Below the pieces are notes generated by a model that was given only the letters and a program-made list of their open reading frames with translations, was not told where the DNA came from and did no database searches. A stretch of DNA of 64,000 nt from an uncultured Opitutales bacterium (GTDB lineage: Bacteria; Verrucomicrobiota; Verrucomicrobiia; Opitutales; Intestinicryptomonadaceae). Positions 8,168-16,085 of the stretch are shown here, piece after piece; position 1 is the stretch's first letter; each line of letters starts with the position of its first letter. The position numbers and the translations under genes are program-made. The DNA lies in assembly GCA_900548275.1 (NCBI GenBank), contig URJY01000002.1, forward strand, positions 209,527 to 273,526, written 5' to 3'.

Positions 8168-8467
8168 ATGCACATAAAACTGAAAAAAGAAAAACCCCTC
8201 CTGAAAGTGTATTACTGGAACATCTGCCCGCACTGCACCGAGACGATGGAATTTCTGAGGGAAAATTCCGTGCCATTCGAGCCGCTCGACATCGAACGGC
8301 AGCCGCAGGACGTGGTTGCAAAGGTCGTGGAAGTCAACGGCGGCGAAGACTGGGTTGTGCCGACGCTCGAATACTGCGGAAATTGGCGGGCGGGCGAACG
8401 CTTCGACGCGGAAAGCCTGCGCGAACTCCTTCAAAAATGGGGTCTGCTGCCGACGGACGGACAATAA
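8168..8467 (+). CDS. Glutaredoxin-like thiol protein
   Basis: 99-residue thioredoxin-fold protein. It has the redox motif CPHC (Cys20, Cys23) after a first beta-strand (LLKVYYW), the cis-proline motif VVPTLEY, and a C-terminal helix. No signal peptide, so cytoplasmic. The length fits glutaredoxins rather than thioredoxin. It could reduce disulfides or deliver reducing power in general; no partner is obvious. The start is the ATG 12 bases after TTTCCGATAAAA; no strong Shine-Dalgarno is visible. It lies 42 bases upstream of hpt and could be cotranscribed. Confidence 0.8.
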   Translation: MHIKLKKEKPLLKVYYWNICPHCTETMEFLRENSVPFEPLDIERQPQDVVAKVVEVNGGEDWVVPTLEYCGNWRAGERFDAESLRELLQKWGLLPTDGQ

Positions 8468-8509
8468 ATTGCATTGACGAAACCCCGCGCGGAGACATTC
8501 AATTACACA

Positions 8510-9043
8510 ATGTCTCCGAAGAATCCGTCAGTACTCATCAACCACGCCGACATACAAAAGAGGGTCGGCGAGCTCGCCGCCGAAATCTCGGCTTGGCTCG
8601 AAGCGGACGCCGACGCCGACGCGCCGCTTGTCCTGTGGCTCGCCGAGGGCGCGCTCTACTTCGCCGCAGACCTGACCCGCAACATCAAGTGCGACCCGCT
8701 CGAAATACGCTCGCTGAAGGTCTCGTCGTACGGGCTTGCAAACGCATCTTCGGGCAAGCCCGTAATAATCGGCGCGCTGCCCGACGTACGCGGAAGGAAG
8801 GTGCTTCTTGTAGACGACATTCTCGACACGGGACGCACGCTCGAAACGGTTCACCGCAAGCTTTCCGAAAACGGCGCGGGAGAGATAAGAACCTGCTTTC
8901 TGCTCGACAAAAAAACGGGCGCGGAAAAATGTCTGAAGCCCGACTACGTTGGCTTCGAGGTCGAAAACGTGTTCGTGTTCGGCTACGGGCTCGACTACTC
9001 CGAGCGGGGCAGGAATTTTCCCGACATAATGCGCGCCGAATGA
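8510..9043 (+). CDS. hpt: Hypoxanthine phosphoribosyltransferase
   Basis: 177 residues. It converts hypoxanthine (and probably guanine) plus PRPP to the nucleotide in purine salvage. The PRPP-binding signature VLLVDDILDTGRT is at about residues 103-115, preceded by LEIRSLKVSSYG (flexible catalytic loop region) and followed by KPDYVGFEVENVFVFGYGLDY, the usual base-binding end. A TTG at 8474 would add 12 residues without family support, so the ATG giving MSPKNPSV was chosen; this length matches bacterial Hpt. It follows the glutaredoxin-like gene. Confidence 0.9.
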   Translation: MSPKNPSVLINHADIQKRVGELAAEISAWLEADADADAPLVLWLAEGALYFAADLTRNIKCDPLEIRSLKVSSYGLANASSGKPVIIGALPDVRGRKVLLVDDILDTGRTLETVHRKLSENGAGEIRTCFLLDKKTGAEKCLKPDYVGFEVENVFVFGYGLDYSERGRNFPDIMRAE

Positions 9044-9047
9044 CGCC

Positions 9048-9290
9048 CTACAGCGACATCGTCCAAGCCGTCGCCGCAAGCGACAAAACCGAAATGAAAA
9101 TCCACTTGCACTCCTTGCGGATGCGCCATTTTTTGAACGATTGCGCATCGAATTTTCGGGAGACGTGGCGGTTCTGGAAACGCTCGAGCGACGAATCTTC
9201 GTCAAGACAAAAAAGAACCGCCTGCCTGACCGCGAAAAGCGACAGCAGCGCGAGCGCGAGTACGGAAATGAACAACCCGTTCTGATACAT
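9048..9290 (-). CDS. Small membrane protein, unknown
   Basis: 80 residues from the ATG giving MYQNGLFISVL. Two hydrophobic segments (residues about 5-25 and 61-77) flank a charged loop rich in Arg, Lys and Glu, giving a hairpin topology. No known family recognised and no good ribosome binding site. It is convergent with hpt and separated by only four bases. The frame could be chance, but the clean two-segment topology argues for a real gene. Confidence 0.45.
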   Translation of the reverse strand: MYQNGLFISVLALALLSLFAVRQAVLFCLDEDSSLERFQNRHVSRKFDAQSFKKWRIRKECKWIFISVLSLAATAWTMSL

Positions 9291-9423
9291 AGATATTAAG
9301 CCGAGAGAAAAGAATATTTTTCCGCGCGTGTCAATTTGAATATTGCGCGCGCATTCGAGGCGGTTTTGCGGCGGATTCCGCAACACGCGGAGTGTAAAAA
9401 AGTAAAGCCGAAAACGCCCGAAA

Positions 9424-10473
9424 CTATCCCAACATATTTTTGTTCCAACGCGGGCGGACTATCGTAGCCGTGAGAACGCCGCGTTCGGACGGCGACGACT
9501 GCGCGTTGAGAATTTCGAAAAGCTTTCTGACCGCGAAGCGCCCCACGAGCTCGTAGTTTTTGTCGATTGCGTTCCACCCGTTGTCGGCGGATTTAAGCTC
9601 CATATTTATCTGCACGGCAAAGCGCGAAATGAGTTCGGCAATATGCGGTTCCGCCATCCATTCGCTCGTGGAATTCGACGTGCACATAACCGCGTCGGGA
9701 CGGTATTTTTCGAGCCAGTCGGCGAGCAGTTTCGGGTTGCGCTTCGCCTGCTTTACCTTGAAGAACGGCGGCACTCTGTCGGGCTCGTCGAGCGCGAGTT
9801 GCGCGCGGAGAAACCCGCCGAGCGTGCGCCCCTCCACGATTTCGTCGATATGCTCGTCGATAATCATACTCGGGCGTTTGTAGCCCAACTTTATGATTTT
9901 GTCGGTTACGTGCCGCGCAGTCAGAAATTTATCGGACGAAACGAAGTCCATCGGCGGCGAAAACGGCATCGTGCCCGCCGCAACGAACTTGAAGTTTTTC
10001 CAGATTTCGTCGAACGCGGACGGCAGCTTTTTGTCGCCGATATGCCCCACAATCACCCCGCCGCGAATCCCGCGCGACTCCAGAATTTTCCGAAGCCTTG
10101 CGGGCGAGACCGATTTTTCGTAGAGCCAGACCCTGTACACGCCGTAGCCGAGCTCGCGCGAGCCGTCCTCCACGCCCTTTATGTACTGGGCAAAGATGGG
10201 GTACTTTTCGGGCGCGTCGCGCTTTTCGTTTGCGTTTATCAGAACGATTGTCTCGAGGAAACGCCCGCCCGAATACGTTTTCTTTATGCTCGACATCGCG
10301 GCGGAAAGCAGCGGATTTTTCTCGTATCCGAGCCGCCGCGCGTAGTCGAGAATCTTCGCGCGCAGTTGCGGCGACACCTTTTTCGAAGTGCCGAACGCCA
10401 GCGACACCGTGGACTTGGAGACCCCCAATTCCGCGGCAATTCTCGTCTGCGATACCGCCGTTTTGCGCGCCAT
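9424..10473 (-). CDS. LacI-family transcriptional regulator
   Basis: 349 residues. The N-terminal helix-turn-helix and hinge are clear: VSQTRIAAELGVSKSTVSLAFG (about 7-28) then LRAKILDYARRLGYEKNPLLSAAMSS. The remainder is a periplasmic-binding-protein-like effector domain (RGGVIVGHIG, KRPSMIIDEHIDEI, PDAVMCTSNS). It is the last gene of the uronate/glycosidase cluster, reading in the same direction, so a sugar or uronate inducer and local repression are likely. The start at MARKTAVSQ was chosen because the preceding in-frame stretch is not family-like. The operator could not be identified with confidence. Confidence 0.9.
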   Translation of the reverse strand: MARKTAVSQTRIAAELGVSKSTVSLAFGTSKKVSPQLRAKILDYARRLGYEKNPLLSAAMSSIKKTYSGGRFLETIVLINANEKRDAPEKYPIFAQYIKGVEDGSRELGYGVYRVWLYEKSVSPARLRKILESRGIRGGVIVGHIGDKKLPSAFDEIWKNFKFVAAGTMPFSPPMDFVSSDKFLTARHVTDKIIKLGYKRPSMIIDEHIDEIVEGRTLGGFLRAQLALDEPDRVPPFFKVKQAKRNPKLLADWLEKYRPDAVMCTSNSTSEWMAEPHIAELISRFAVQINMELKSADNGWNAIDKNYELVGRFAVRKLFEILNAQSSPSERGVLTATIVRPRWNKNMLG

Positions 10474-10540
10474 AAGGATTTTCGGGAATGAGTATGAACC
10501 GCCGCCGCAAGTCAACATTCGGGCGGCGGAAGCGTCGCAA

Positions 10541-11986
10541 CTACTTCGAGAACTCGGTAAGCGACCTGTCGGTTACCGCAATCGGAGAGTCGTAGACGGG
10601 CAGATTCTTCACCTTCAGATTTTCGCCGACCCTTTCGAGCGAGTCCGCGGGAATTTCGTAAACTCCGCCCGAGAGGATGTCGACCCACACGGGGTTTGCG
10701 ATTTTCGCGCCGCCGACAAGTTCGACGTCCACGGGGACTGTCGAATTTACGTTCGTGGGAGCCGCCTCGGAAATCCAGATTGTGTACGAGGGAAGCCCGC
10801 TCTCCCTGTCGGTGTAGCCGAACGCCGACACGATAAACGGCGCGTCGAACTTGACGCTTTCCGCGCCCGTCTGGACGTCGAACGCGTCGAATACCGCCGC
10901 GAGGTTCTGAACCGCGTAGTACGCCTTTTTGATTTTAACGACGCGGTTGTTTTCGTCGGTTTCCAAAAGTCCCTTTACGTTTACAATCTTGATTGCGTCG
11001 CCCTTTGCGTAGCGCATATCGGAAATGGAGAAGACGCTCGTTTCGATGCCGCGCCCCCAGTCGCCGAGCATTCGGCGCAAGTCCCACTTGGCTTGGGTAA
11101 GCTCCGTCCACGGGTGGTTCGTGAGCGCGCCGCCGAGATACCCCTTGGAGGGCGCGCCGTTTTCGCCCTGACGCAAAATAACCTTGTCGGAATATTTTTT
11201 GAGCACCTCCTGCATTTTCGCGACCTTGTGGTACGATTCTTCGGGACGGTATTCGTAGCCGTGGTACGAGAACCAGTCGAACAGCCCCATCTTGCCCGAC
11301 TTGTGGATTTGCGAAACGTATTCCTCGAACCACTCGGGATTGAGAATCGCGAGAACAAGACCGGCAATCTTCGCGTTCGGGTCGTGCTTGCGGATGATTT
11401 CCGCAGTGCGGATGTTCATATCGACCGTCTCGGAACGCGGAGTTTTCCTGTTGATGTCGGGCTCGTTCCACATTTCCCATTCGACCTTGCCCGCATAGCG
11501 CGCCGCCATTTTGTCGACCCAGTTATTCCACGCCGCCTTGCCCTCGGGCGTGGACGGCATGCCGCCCTTGAGGAACGGAGTTCCGCCGCCCTTGTATATC
11601 GAGTTGCCGTAGGAAGTCTGAAGCCAGACGGTCAAGCCGCGCGAACGGGCGTCGTCTATGATTTTGTCGAGCCACGCGAAGTCGTAGACGCCCTTGGTCT
11701 TTTCCGTTTTCGCCCAACCGCCCTGCAGCCTGATTTTCCTGATTCCGAGCGGAGCAAGATACTGCTTGTACGCGTCGTAGTCGGCGTAGTCGCGGTCGAG
11801 AGTCTCGCAACCGACCGTGATGTTGTTGTTCGTTTTCGAAACGTCCTTGGGCGTGAGCACGCCCAACTTCGCATAGGGAACGCGCAAGTCGGTTTTGATT
11901 CTGTCGTTGGATGTGTCGATTTTCGGCGATGCGAAAGTCGAAACTGCGGCGAGCGCAAAGGCGGCGAGCAAAAAAGTTTTTTTCAT
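10541..11986 (-). CDS. Secreted clan-A glycoside hydrolase (GH39-like)
   Basis: 481 residues with a cleavable signal peptide (MKKTFLLAAFALAAVSTFAS). The TIM-barrel landmarks are IRKIRLQGGWAKTEKTKGVYDFAWLD, LTVWLQTSYG, WEMWNEPDIN (acid/base Glu after Asn, the clan GH-A signature) and VILRQGENGAPS (candidate nucleophile Glu). A beta-sandwich-like C-terminal region follows. This organisation resembles GH39 beta-xylosidases and related families. It is preceded by a strong Shine-Dalgarno (GGGAGGA). It lies downstream of uxaC and an SDR gene, so it may release uronic-acid-containing or xylosyl units. The exact family is uncertain. Confidence 0.82.
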   Translation of the reverse strand: MKKTFLLAAFALAAVSTFASPKIDTSNDRIKTDLRVPYAKLGVLTPKDVSKTNNNITVGCETLDRDYADYDAYKQYLAPLGIRKIRLQGGWAKTEKTKGVYDFAWLDKIIDDARSRGLTVWLQTSYGNSIYKGGGTPFLKGGMPSTPEGKAAWNNWVDKMAARYAGKVEWEMWNEPDINRKTPRSETVDMNIRTAEIIRKHDPNAKIAGLVLAILNPEWFEEYVSQIHKSGKMGLFDWFSYHGYEYRPEESYHKVAKMQEVLKKYSDKVILRQGENGAPSKGYLGGALTNHPWTELTQAKWDLRRMLGDWGRGIETSVFSISDMRYAKGDAIKIVNVKGLLETDENNRVVKIKKAYYAVQNLAAVFDAFDVQTGAESVKFDAPFIVSAFGYTDRESGLPSYTIWISEAAPTNVNSTVPVDVELVGGAKIANPVWVDILSGGVYEIPADSLERVGENLKVKNLPVYDSPIAVTDRSLTEFSK

Positions 11987-12007
11987 AATGGGATCCTCCC
12001 TATCACA

Positions 12008-12841
12008 TTAAAGTCCGGAACACGAGAGAAATCCGCCGTCGACCGGAACTGTAATTCCCGTTACGAACGCCGCGTTTTTGTCGTCGATGAGCCAGTTGAC
12101 GCAGCCCAAAAGTTCGGATGCGTCGCCGAAACGCTTCATCGGGGTCTGTCTGATGATGTTCGCCCCGCGCGCCGAGTAGCCGCCGTCGGGCGTAAGAAGC
12201 AGTTTCGCGCTGCGTTCGTTGACGAAGAACCCGGGGGCTACCGCGTTTACCCTGATTTTTGCGGGCGCAAGATACGCCGCAAGCCACTGGGTGAAGTTGG
12301 ATATGCCCGCCTTGCTGAGCGCGTATGCGGGAATGCGCGAAAGGGGTCTGTAGGTGTTCATCGACGCGAAGTTGACGATTGCACCGCCACCCGCCTCCGC
12401 CATATCGCGGGCGAAGACGCGGCACGGAATGAGCGTGCCCATAACGTTTATGTCGATTACGTCGCGGATTTTGTCGGCGGAAAGATTGAAGAAGCCGCGC
12501 CCGTCGAAATCGGACGAAAGTTCCTTCGGGTCGAATTCGTTGATTGTCGTTACCGCGTCGGGTTGGTTGCCGCCCGCGCCGTTTATCAGCACCGAAACCG
12601 CACCGTACTTGGCGAAGACTTCGTCGCGAACCTCCTTCATGCGCGCCTCGTCGCGGACGTCGGCGGAAATCGGCAGACACTCGCCGCCCGCCGCGCGGAT
12701 TTTGTCGGCGGTAATCTGCAGTTTTTCCATGCTTCTGCCGAGCACCACCACATTGTACCCGCGCGAAGCCAAATCGATTGCAATGGCTGAGCAAAGCGTA
12801 CCGCCCGCTCCCGTAACAACAGCTGTTTTGTTTTTTGTCAT
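12008..12841 (-). CDS. SDR-family oxidoreductase, probable fructuronate/mannonate dehydrogenase
   Basis: 277 residues, classical short-chain dehydrogenase. The nucleotide-binding motif is AVVTGAGGTLCSAIA near the N-terminus; INGAGGN follows at about 87-93; the catalytic tetrad region shows NFASMNTY, then YALSKAG with the Tyr-x3-Lys pair; NAVAPGFF is at the usual place. Immediate linkage to uxaC (three bases apart) suggests reduction of D-fructuronate (or tagaturonate) to the aldonate, the step after uronate isomerisation. SDR enzymes of this type replace the UxuB family in several bacteria. The exact substrate is an inference from context. Confidence 0.85.
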   Translation of the reverse strand: MTKNKTAVVTGAGGTLCSAIAIDLASRGYNVVVLGRSMEKLQITADKIRAAGGECLPISADVRDEARMKEVRDEVFAKYGAVSVLINGAGGNQPDAVTTINEFDPKELSSDFDGRGFFNLSADKIRDVIDINVMGTLIPCRVFARDMAEAGGGAIVNFASMNTYRPLSRIPAYALSKAGISNFTQWLAAYLAPAKIRVNAVAPGFFVNERSAKLLLTPDGGYSARGANIIRQTPMKRFGDASELLGCVNWLIDDKNAAFVTGITVPVDGGFLSCSGL

Positions 12842-12844
12842 AGC

Positions 12845-14227
12845 TTAGAATATCCAGTTTTTAGAGTTGAAGTATGAAATGTCGGAGGCGGCTTTCGAGA
12901 GGAAGTCGAAGTCCGAGGGAATCTCGCCGCGTTCGGCGGCGGACGCCAGAAATTCGCACAGAATTCTGCGGAAATATTCGTGGCGCGAGAACGAAAGTAT
13001 GCTGCGCGAATCGGTCGTCATTCCGACGAAGTTGGCGAGCAGCCCGTAGGCGGCAAGCGAACGCATCTGCGCGCGGATTCCGTCGAGATGGTCGTTGTAC
13101 CACCAAGCGGGCCCGAACTGAACCAGCGGCGCAACGCCGTCGCGCGAGAACGAGCCAGAAAGCGTCGCGAACGCGCAGTTGTCGGCGGGATTGAGCGTGT
13201 ACAAAACGGTTTTCGGAAGTCCGCCGCCCATATCCACGTCGTCGAGGAAACGCGCAAGCGAGGATATGTCGCAGGTTCTGCCTATCGAGGGGTAGCCGCC
13301 CGCTGCGCCCGCAAGCGCGCGCAGGCGCGAGCTCGTGTAGCGTTCCGCGCCGATGTGCAGCTGCAGAACCCATCCGCGCCGCGAGTATTCGACGGCGAGT
13401 TCGCGGAGCAGATACGACTTGAGCAAAACGATGTCGCCCCCGTCGGCAGTGCCGTCGAGAACCGCCGCAAACGCCTTTGCCGCCGCGTCTTTCGACGCCG
13501 AAACATACGCAAAGCCGTTGTCGAGCGAGTGGTCGGCGAGCCTGCACGAGGCGTCGGAAAACGCGTCGAGACGCAGCTTCAAAACGCCCAAGTAGTCGTC
13601 GAGATTTTTCGCCGTGCCGAATTTTTGAAGCTTTGCAAACCAGTCCTTGAACGTCGGCAAGCCGAACGAGAAAACTGAATCGGCGCGCAGAGACGGCAGA
13701 ACCGCGAACGTGCCCGCCTTCGCCGTCGCCGCCTTGTGCACGGAAACGTCGGCAAGAAGGTCGTCGGAAGTGCAAAGCGTTTCAACGTTCATCGAGCGCA
13801 AGACGGAATTGACGGTCGTCTTTTCGGCGGCAAGGTGCGCGTCGAATCTGCGCATAAGCTCGTCGGCATTTTCGGGGCACAGAACTTCGTCGCAGCCGAA
13901 GAACCTTTCGGTTTCCATCATCGACCAGTGGAAGAGCGGATTCCCCCACGTCTTGGGGAGCGTCCGCGCCCACGCGGCGAACTTTTCCGAGTCGGACGCG
14001 CCGCCCGAAATCTCGCGCTCGCACACGCCGTTGAGGCGCATCGCGCGGTGCTTGTAGGGGTCGGAGACAACCCAAAGCTTGGCGGCGGAGTTGACGGGCG
14101 CGTCGGCTGCGATTGCCGAGGCGTCGAGGTGGTTGTGGTAGTCTATAATCGGCAGACCCGCGACTTTTTCGAAAAGCGCGCGCGCCAAATCCGATTTCAG
14201 AAACAGATTTTTTGTATCGAATTTCAT
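12845..14227 (-). CDS. uxaC: Uronate isomerase
   Basis: 460 residues, amidohydrolase-fold enzyme isomerising glucuronate to fructuronate and galacturonate to tagaturonate in the cytoplasm. The metal-binding IDYHNHLD (His31, His33) is followed by SDPYKHRAMRLNGV, which is highly characteristic of UxaC. Other family features are ETLCTSDD, LQLHIGAERYTSSR and FVGMTTDSRSILSFSRHEYFRRILC. Length is close to the usual 470. It sits between the SSS symporter and the SDR dehydrogenase, forming an uptake, isomerisation and reduction sequence. Confidence 0.96.
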   Translation of the reverse strand: MKFDTKNLFLKSDLARALFEKVAGLPIIDYHNHLDASAIAADAPVNSAAKLWVVSDPYKHRAMRLNGVCEREISGGASDSEKFAAWARTLPKTWGNPLFHWSMMETERFFGCDEVLCPENADELMRRFDAHLAAEKTTVNSVLRSMNVETLCTSDDLLADVSVHKAATAKAGTFAVLPSLRADSVFSFGLPTFKDWFAKLQKFGTAKNLDDYLGVLKLRLDAFSDASCRLADHSLDNGFAYVSASKDAAAKAFAAVLDGTADGGDIVLLKSYLLRELAVEYSRRGWVLQLHIGAERYTSSRLRALAGAAGGYPSIGRTCDISSLARFLDDVDMGGGLPKTVLYTLNPADNCAFATLSGSFSRDGVAPLVQFGPAWWYNDHLDGIRAQMRSLAAYGLLANFVGMTTDSRSILSFSRHEYFRRILCEFLASAAERGEIPSDFDFLSKAASDISYFNSKNWIF

Positions 14228-14243
14228 TGTAAATAGACGGAAA

Positions 14244-15905
14244 TTATTCGCGTTCGAAACGCCTGCAAACCGCGTATACGCCGCCCGCAGAAACTATGCA
14301 CAGAACCGCGGCGACGACGCCGTAAAGCCCGCCCTTTTCGCCGACCGACGGCAGGCTCGTCCCGCCGAAGAGCAGCCCCGAAACGACCATCGAGAACACG
14401 AAAAGGCGCACAATCGAACGGATGTAGGGCTTGGAAATTTCGGGCTTTTCCGACTCGGGGATGGGCGTTTCGATTTTCGCGAAAAGTTCGCGCTCACCCG
14501 CGGAGTAGTCGCGCTTTCCGCAAAACGCGGGGTAGAAATAAACCGCAAGACATACGACAATCTCGATAAGAGTGCCGATTTCCCACGAAATCTGCGGCAG
14601 CATATTGAGAATGATACCGAGAATTACGCCAACGACAATCGTGTAGACCGAAGAGTTTTGGGTGGGAGTCTTCGCGACTATGCCGAGCACGAGCGGTATG
14701 CCGACGGGAATCGCCAGAATGCCCGTGAAGAGCTTGTTCGCCTCGAACGCGCCGCCGAAATTGCGTATTCCTAACGCGCCGAAAATCATAATCACGCCTA
14801 CGAGAACGGTCGAAATTCTGGCGACCTTCAAAAGCTTTGCGCCGTCGGCGGAGGGGTTGAACATGCGCTTGTAGATGTCGGTTGTAATCACGCCCGCCAT
14901 TATGTTGTACTCGGCGTTGAGCGAGGACATCGTTGCGGCGAACATCGACGAGAACATAATGCCCATCACGCCCGCGGGCAGGAGCATCGACGAAATCATC
15001 ACGTACGACATTTCGGGGTCGGGAATCTCGGGAACGATAAGCGGCGAGAGCACCGCGGGAATCAGAAATACGGGGGCGAAGACGAAGAACAAAACCGCGC
15101 TGTATATGCCCACTTTCTTCGCGGCGGATTCGTCGCGCACGCAGTAGAATTTCTGGATGAACGTCCAGTTCTCGTTGTACTTGATTGTCACCATCACGCA
15201 GTAGACCGCAAGCCAGAGCCACTGCCCTTTCGGACCGTTGAAGAAGTCGAGGTGTTCGGGGAACTTCTGCGTCAACGCCGCGAATCCGCCCGAAGCGTCT
15301 ATCGAAAGCGGAAGCAGAATCGCCGTTACGAGAATGAGAATTATAAACTGAACCGTGCTCATTATCGAGACTGTCCAAATTCCGCCGACTATGTTAAAGA
15401 GCGTTACAATCACGCCCGAAATGGCAATAGCCCATTCGAGCGAAAGCGGCGTAACAGCCGAAATGAAAAGCCCGATTGCATACAGGCGCACCATATTGTC
15501 GAGGAACCTCATCACAAGCCCGAGCCACATAACGAGCTTGCGGACGGGATAGCCGTAGCGGCGTTCCAGATACTCGACGGGCGTCGTGTCGCCCGTGCGC
15601 CGCCACCGCGCGCCGAAAAACAACCCCGCCACAAGACACCCCGGGACTGTCGTCAAAAACACCGTAATGGAGACGAACCCGTACTCGTAGGCGATACCCG
15701 CGTATGCAACGAACACGAAGGTACTGAAAAGCCCCATGTAGTTGGTGATTGTCGCCATCACCCACGGAATCGCACCGCCGCCCTTGAAGAACGAACTCGA
15801 GTCCTTCACGAACCAGCCGAACGCGAACCCGATGACCGCCATCAGCGCGATGTAGACGAAAATCGCAATATAGTCGAAGTTTTGAAGCGAAATACACTCT
15901 GTCAT
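14244..15905 (-). CDS. Sodium:solute symporter (SSS family)
   Basis: 553 residues with about 13-14 hydrophobic segments. The N-terminal region (FAFGWFVKDSSSFFKGGGAIPWVMATITNYMG) and the GDTTPVEYLERRYG loop are typical of the sodium:solute symporter family. It probably imports uronates or related sugar acids with sodium, judging by its place as first gene of the operon with uxaC and the SDR gene. A good ribosome binding site (AAAGGAAAGAG) precedes the ATG. Its 3' end is 16 bases from uxaC. Substrate inferred from context only. Confidence 0.92.
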   Translation of the reverse strand: MTECISLQNFDYIAIFVYIALMAVIGFAFGWFVKDSSSFFKGGGAIPWVMATITNYMGLFSTFVFVAYAGIAYEYGFVSITVFLTTVPGCLVAGLFFGARWRRTGDTTPVEYLERRYGYPVRKLVMWLGLVMRFLDNMVRLYAIGLFISAVTPLSLEWAIAISGVIVTLFNIVGGIWTVSIMSTVQFIILILVTAILLPLSIDASGGFAALTQKFPEHLDFFNGPKGQWLWLAVYCVMVTIKYNENWTFIQKFYCVRDESAAKKVGIYSAVLFFVFAPVFLIPAVLSPLIVPEIPDPEMSYVMISSMLLPAGVMGIMFSSMFAATMSSLNAEYNIMAGVITTDIYKRMFNPSADGAKLLKVARISTVLVGVIMIFGALGIRNFGGAFEANKLFTGILAIPVGIPLVLGIVAKTPTQNSSVYTIVVGVILGIILNMLPQISWEIGTLIEIVVCLAVYFYPAFCGKRDYSAGERELFAKIETPIPESEKPEISKPYIRSIVRLFVFSMVVSGLLFGGTSLPSVGEKGGLYGVVAAVLCIVSAGGVYAVCRRFERE

Positions 15906-16026
15906 AGCAATCTCTTTCCTTTAGAGAAAACTAACAGGCTGCGGCAAAACTCCGCAATCCAATAAACCCGCAAAACATATCAACCGTTCGCCGATTTAAC
16001 AAACTGAAATACAACACACAATGCAC

Positions 16027-16066
16027 AAAAAAAAACGGCTTGCCCCCGAAATCCGAAGACAAGCCG
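16027..16066 (-). terminator. Terminator of the hem-rnr operon
   Basis: On the minus strand CGGCTTG pairs with CAAGCCG and is followed by nine T. It lies 20 bases after the rnr stop codon. Confidence 0.85.
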
Positions 16067-16085
16067 AAAAGATGAACGGGCTTTG

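Noticed and set aside
10388..12790. Plus-strand 800-codon open frame
   Set aside because: Antisense to the LacI, clan-A glycosidase and SDR genes; no domain is recognisable.
15940..15956. Inverted repeat TGCGG...CCGCA upstream of the symporter as a LacI operator
   Set aside because: Short arms with an odd spacing and no second copy; it does not have the central CG typical of LacI-family operators, so the evidence is too weak.
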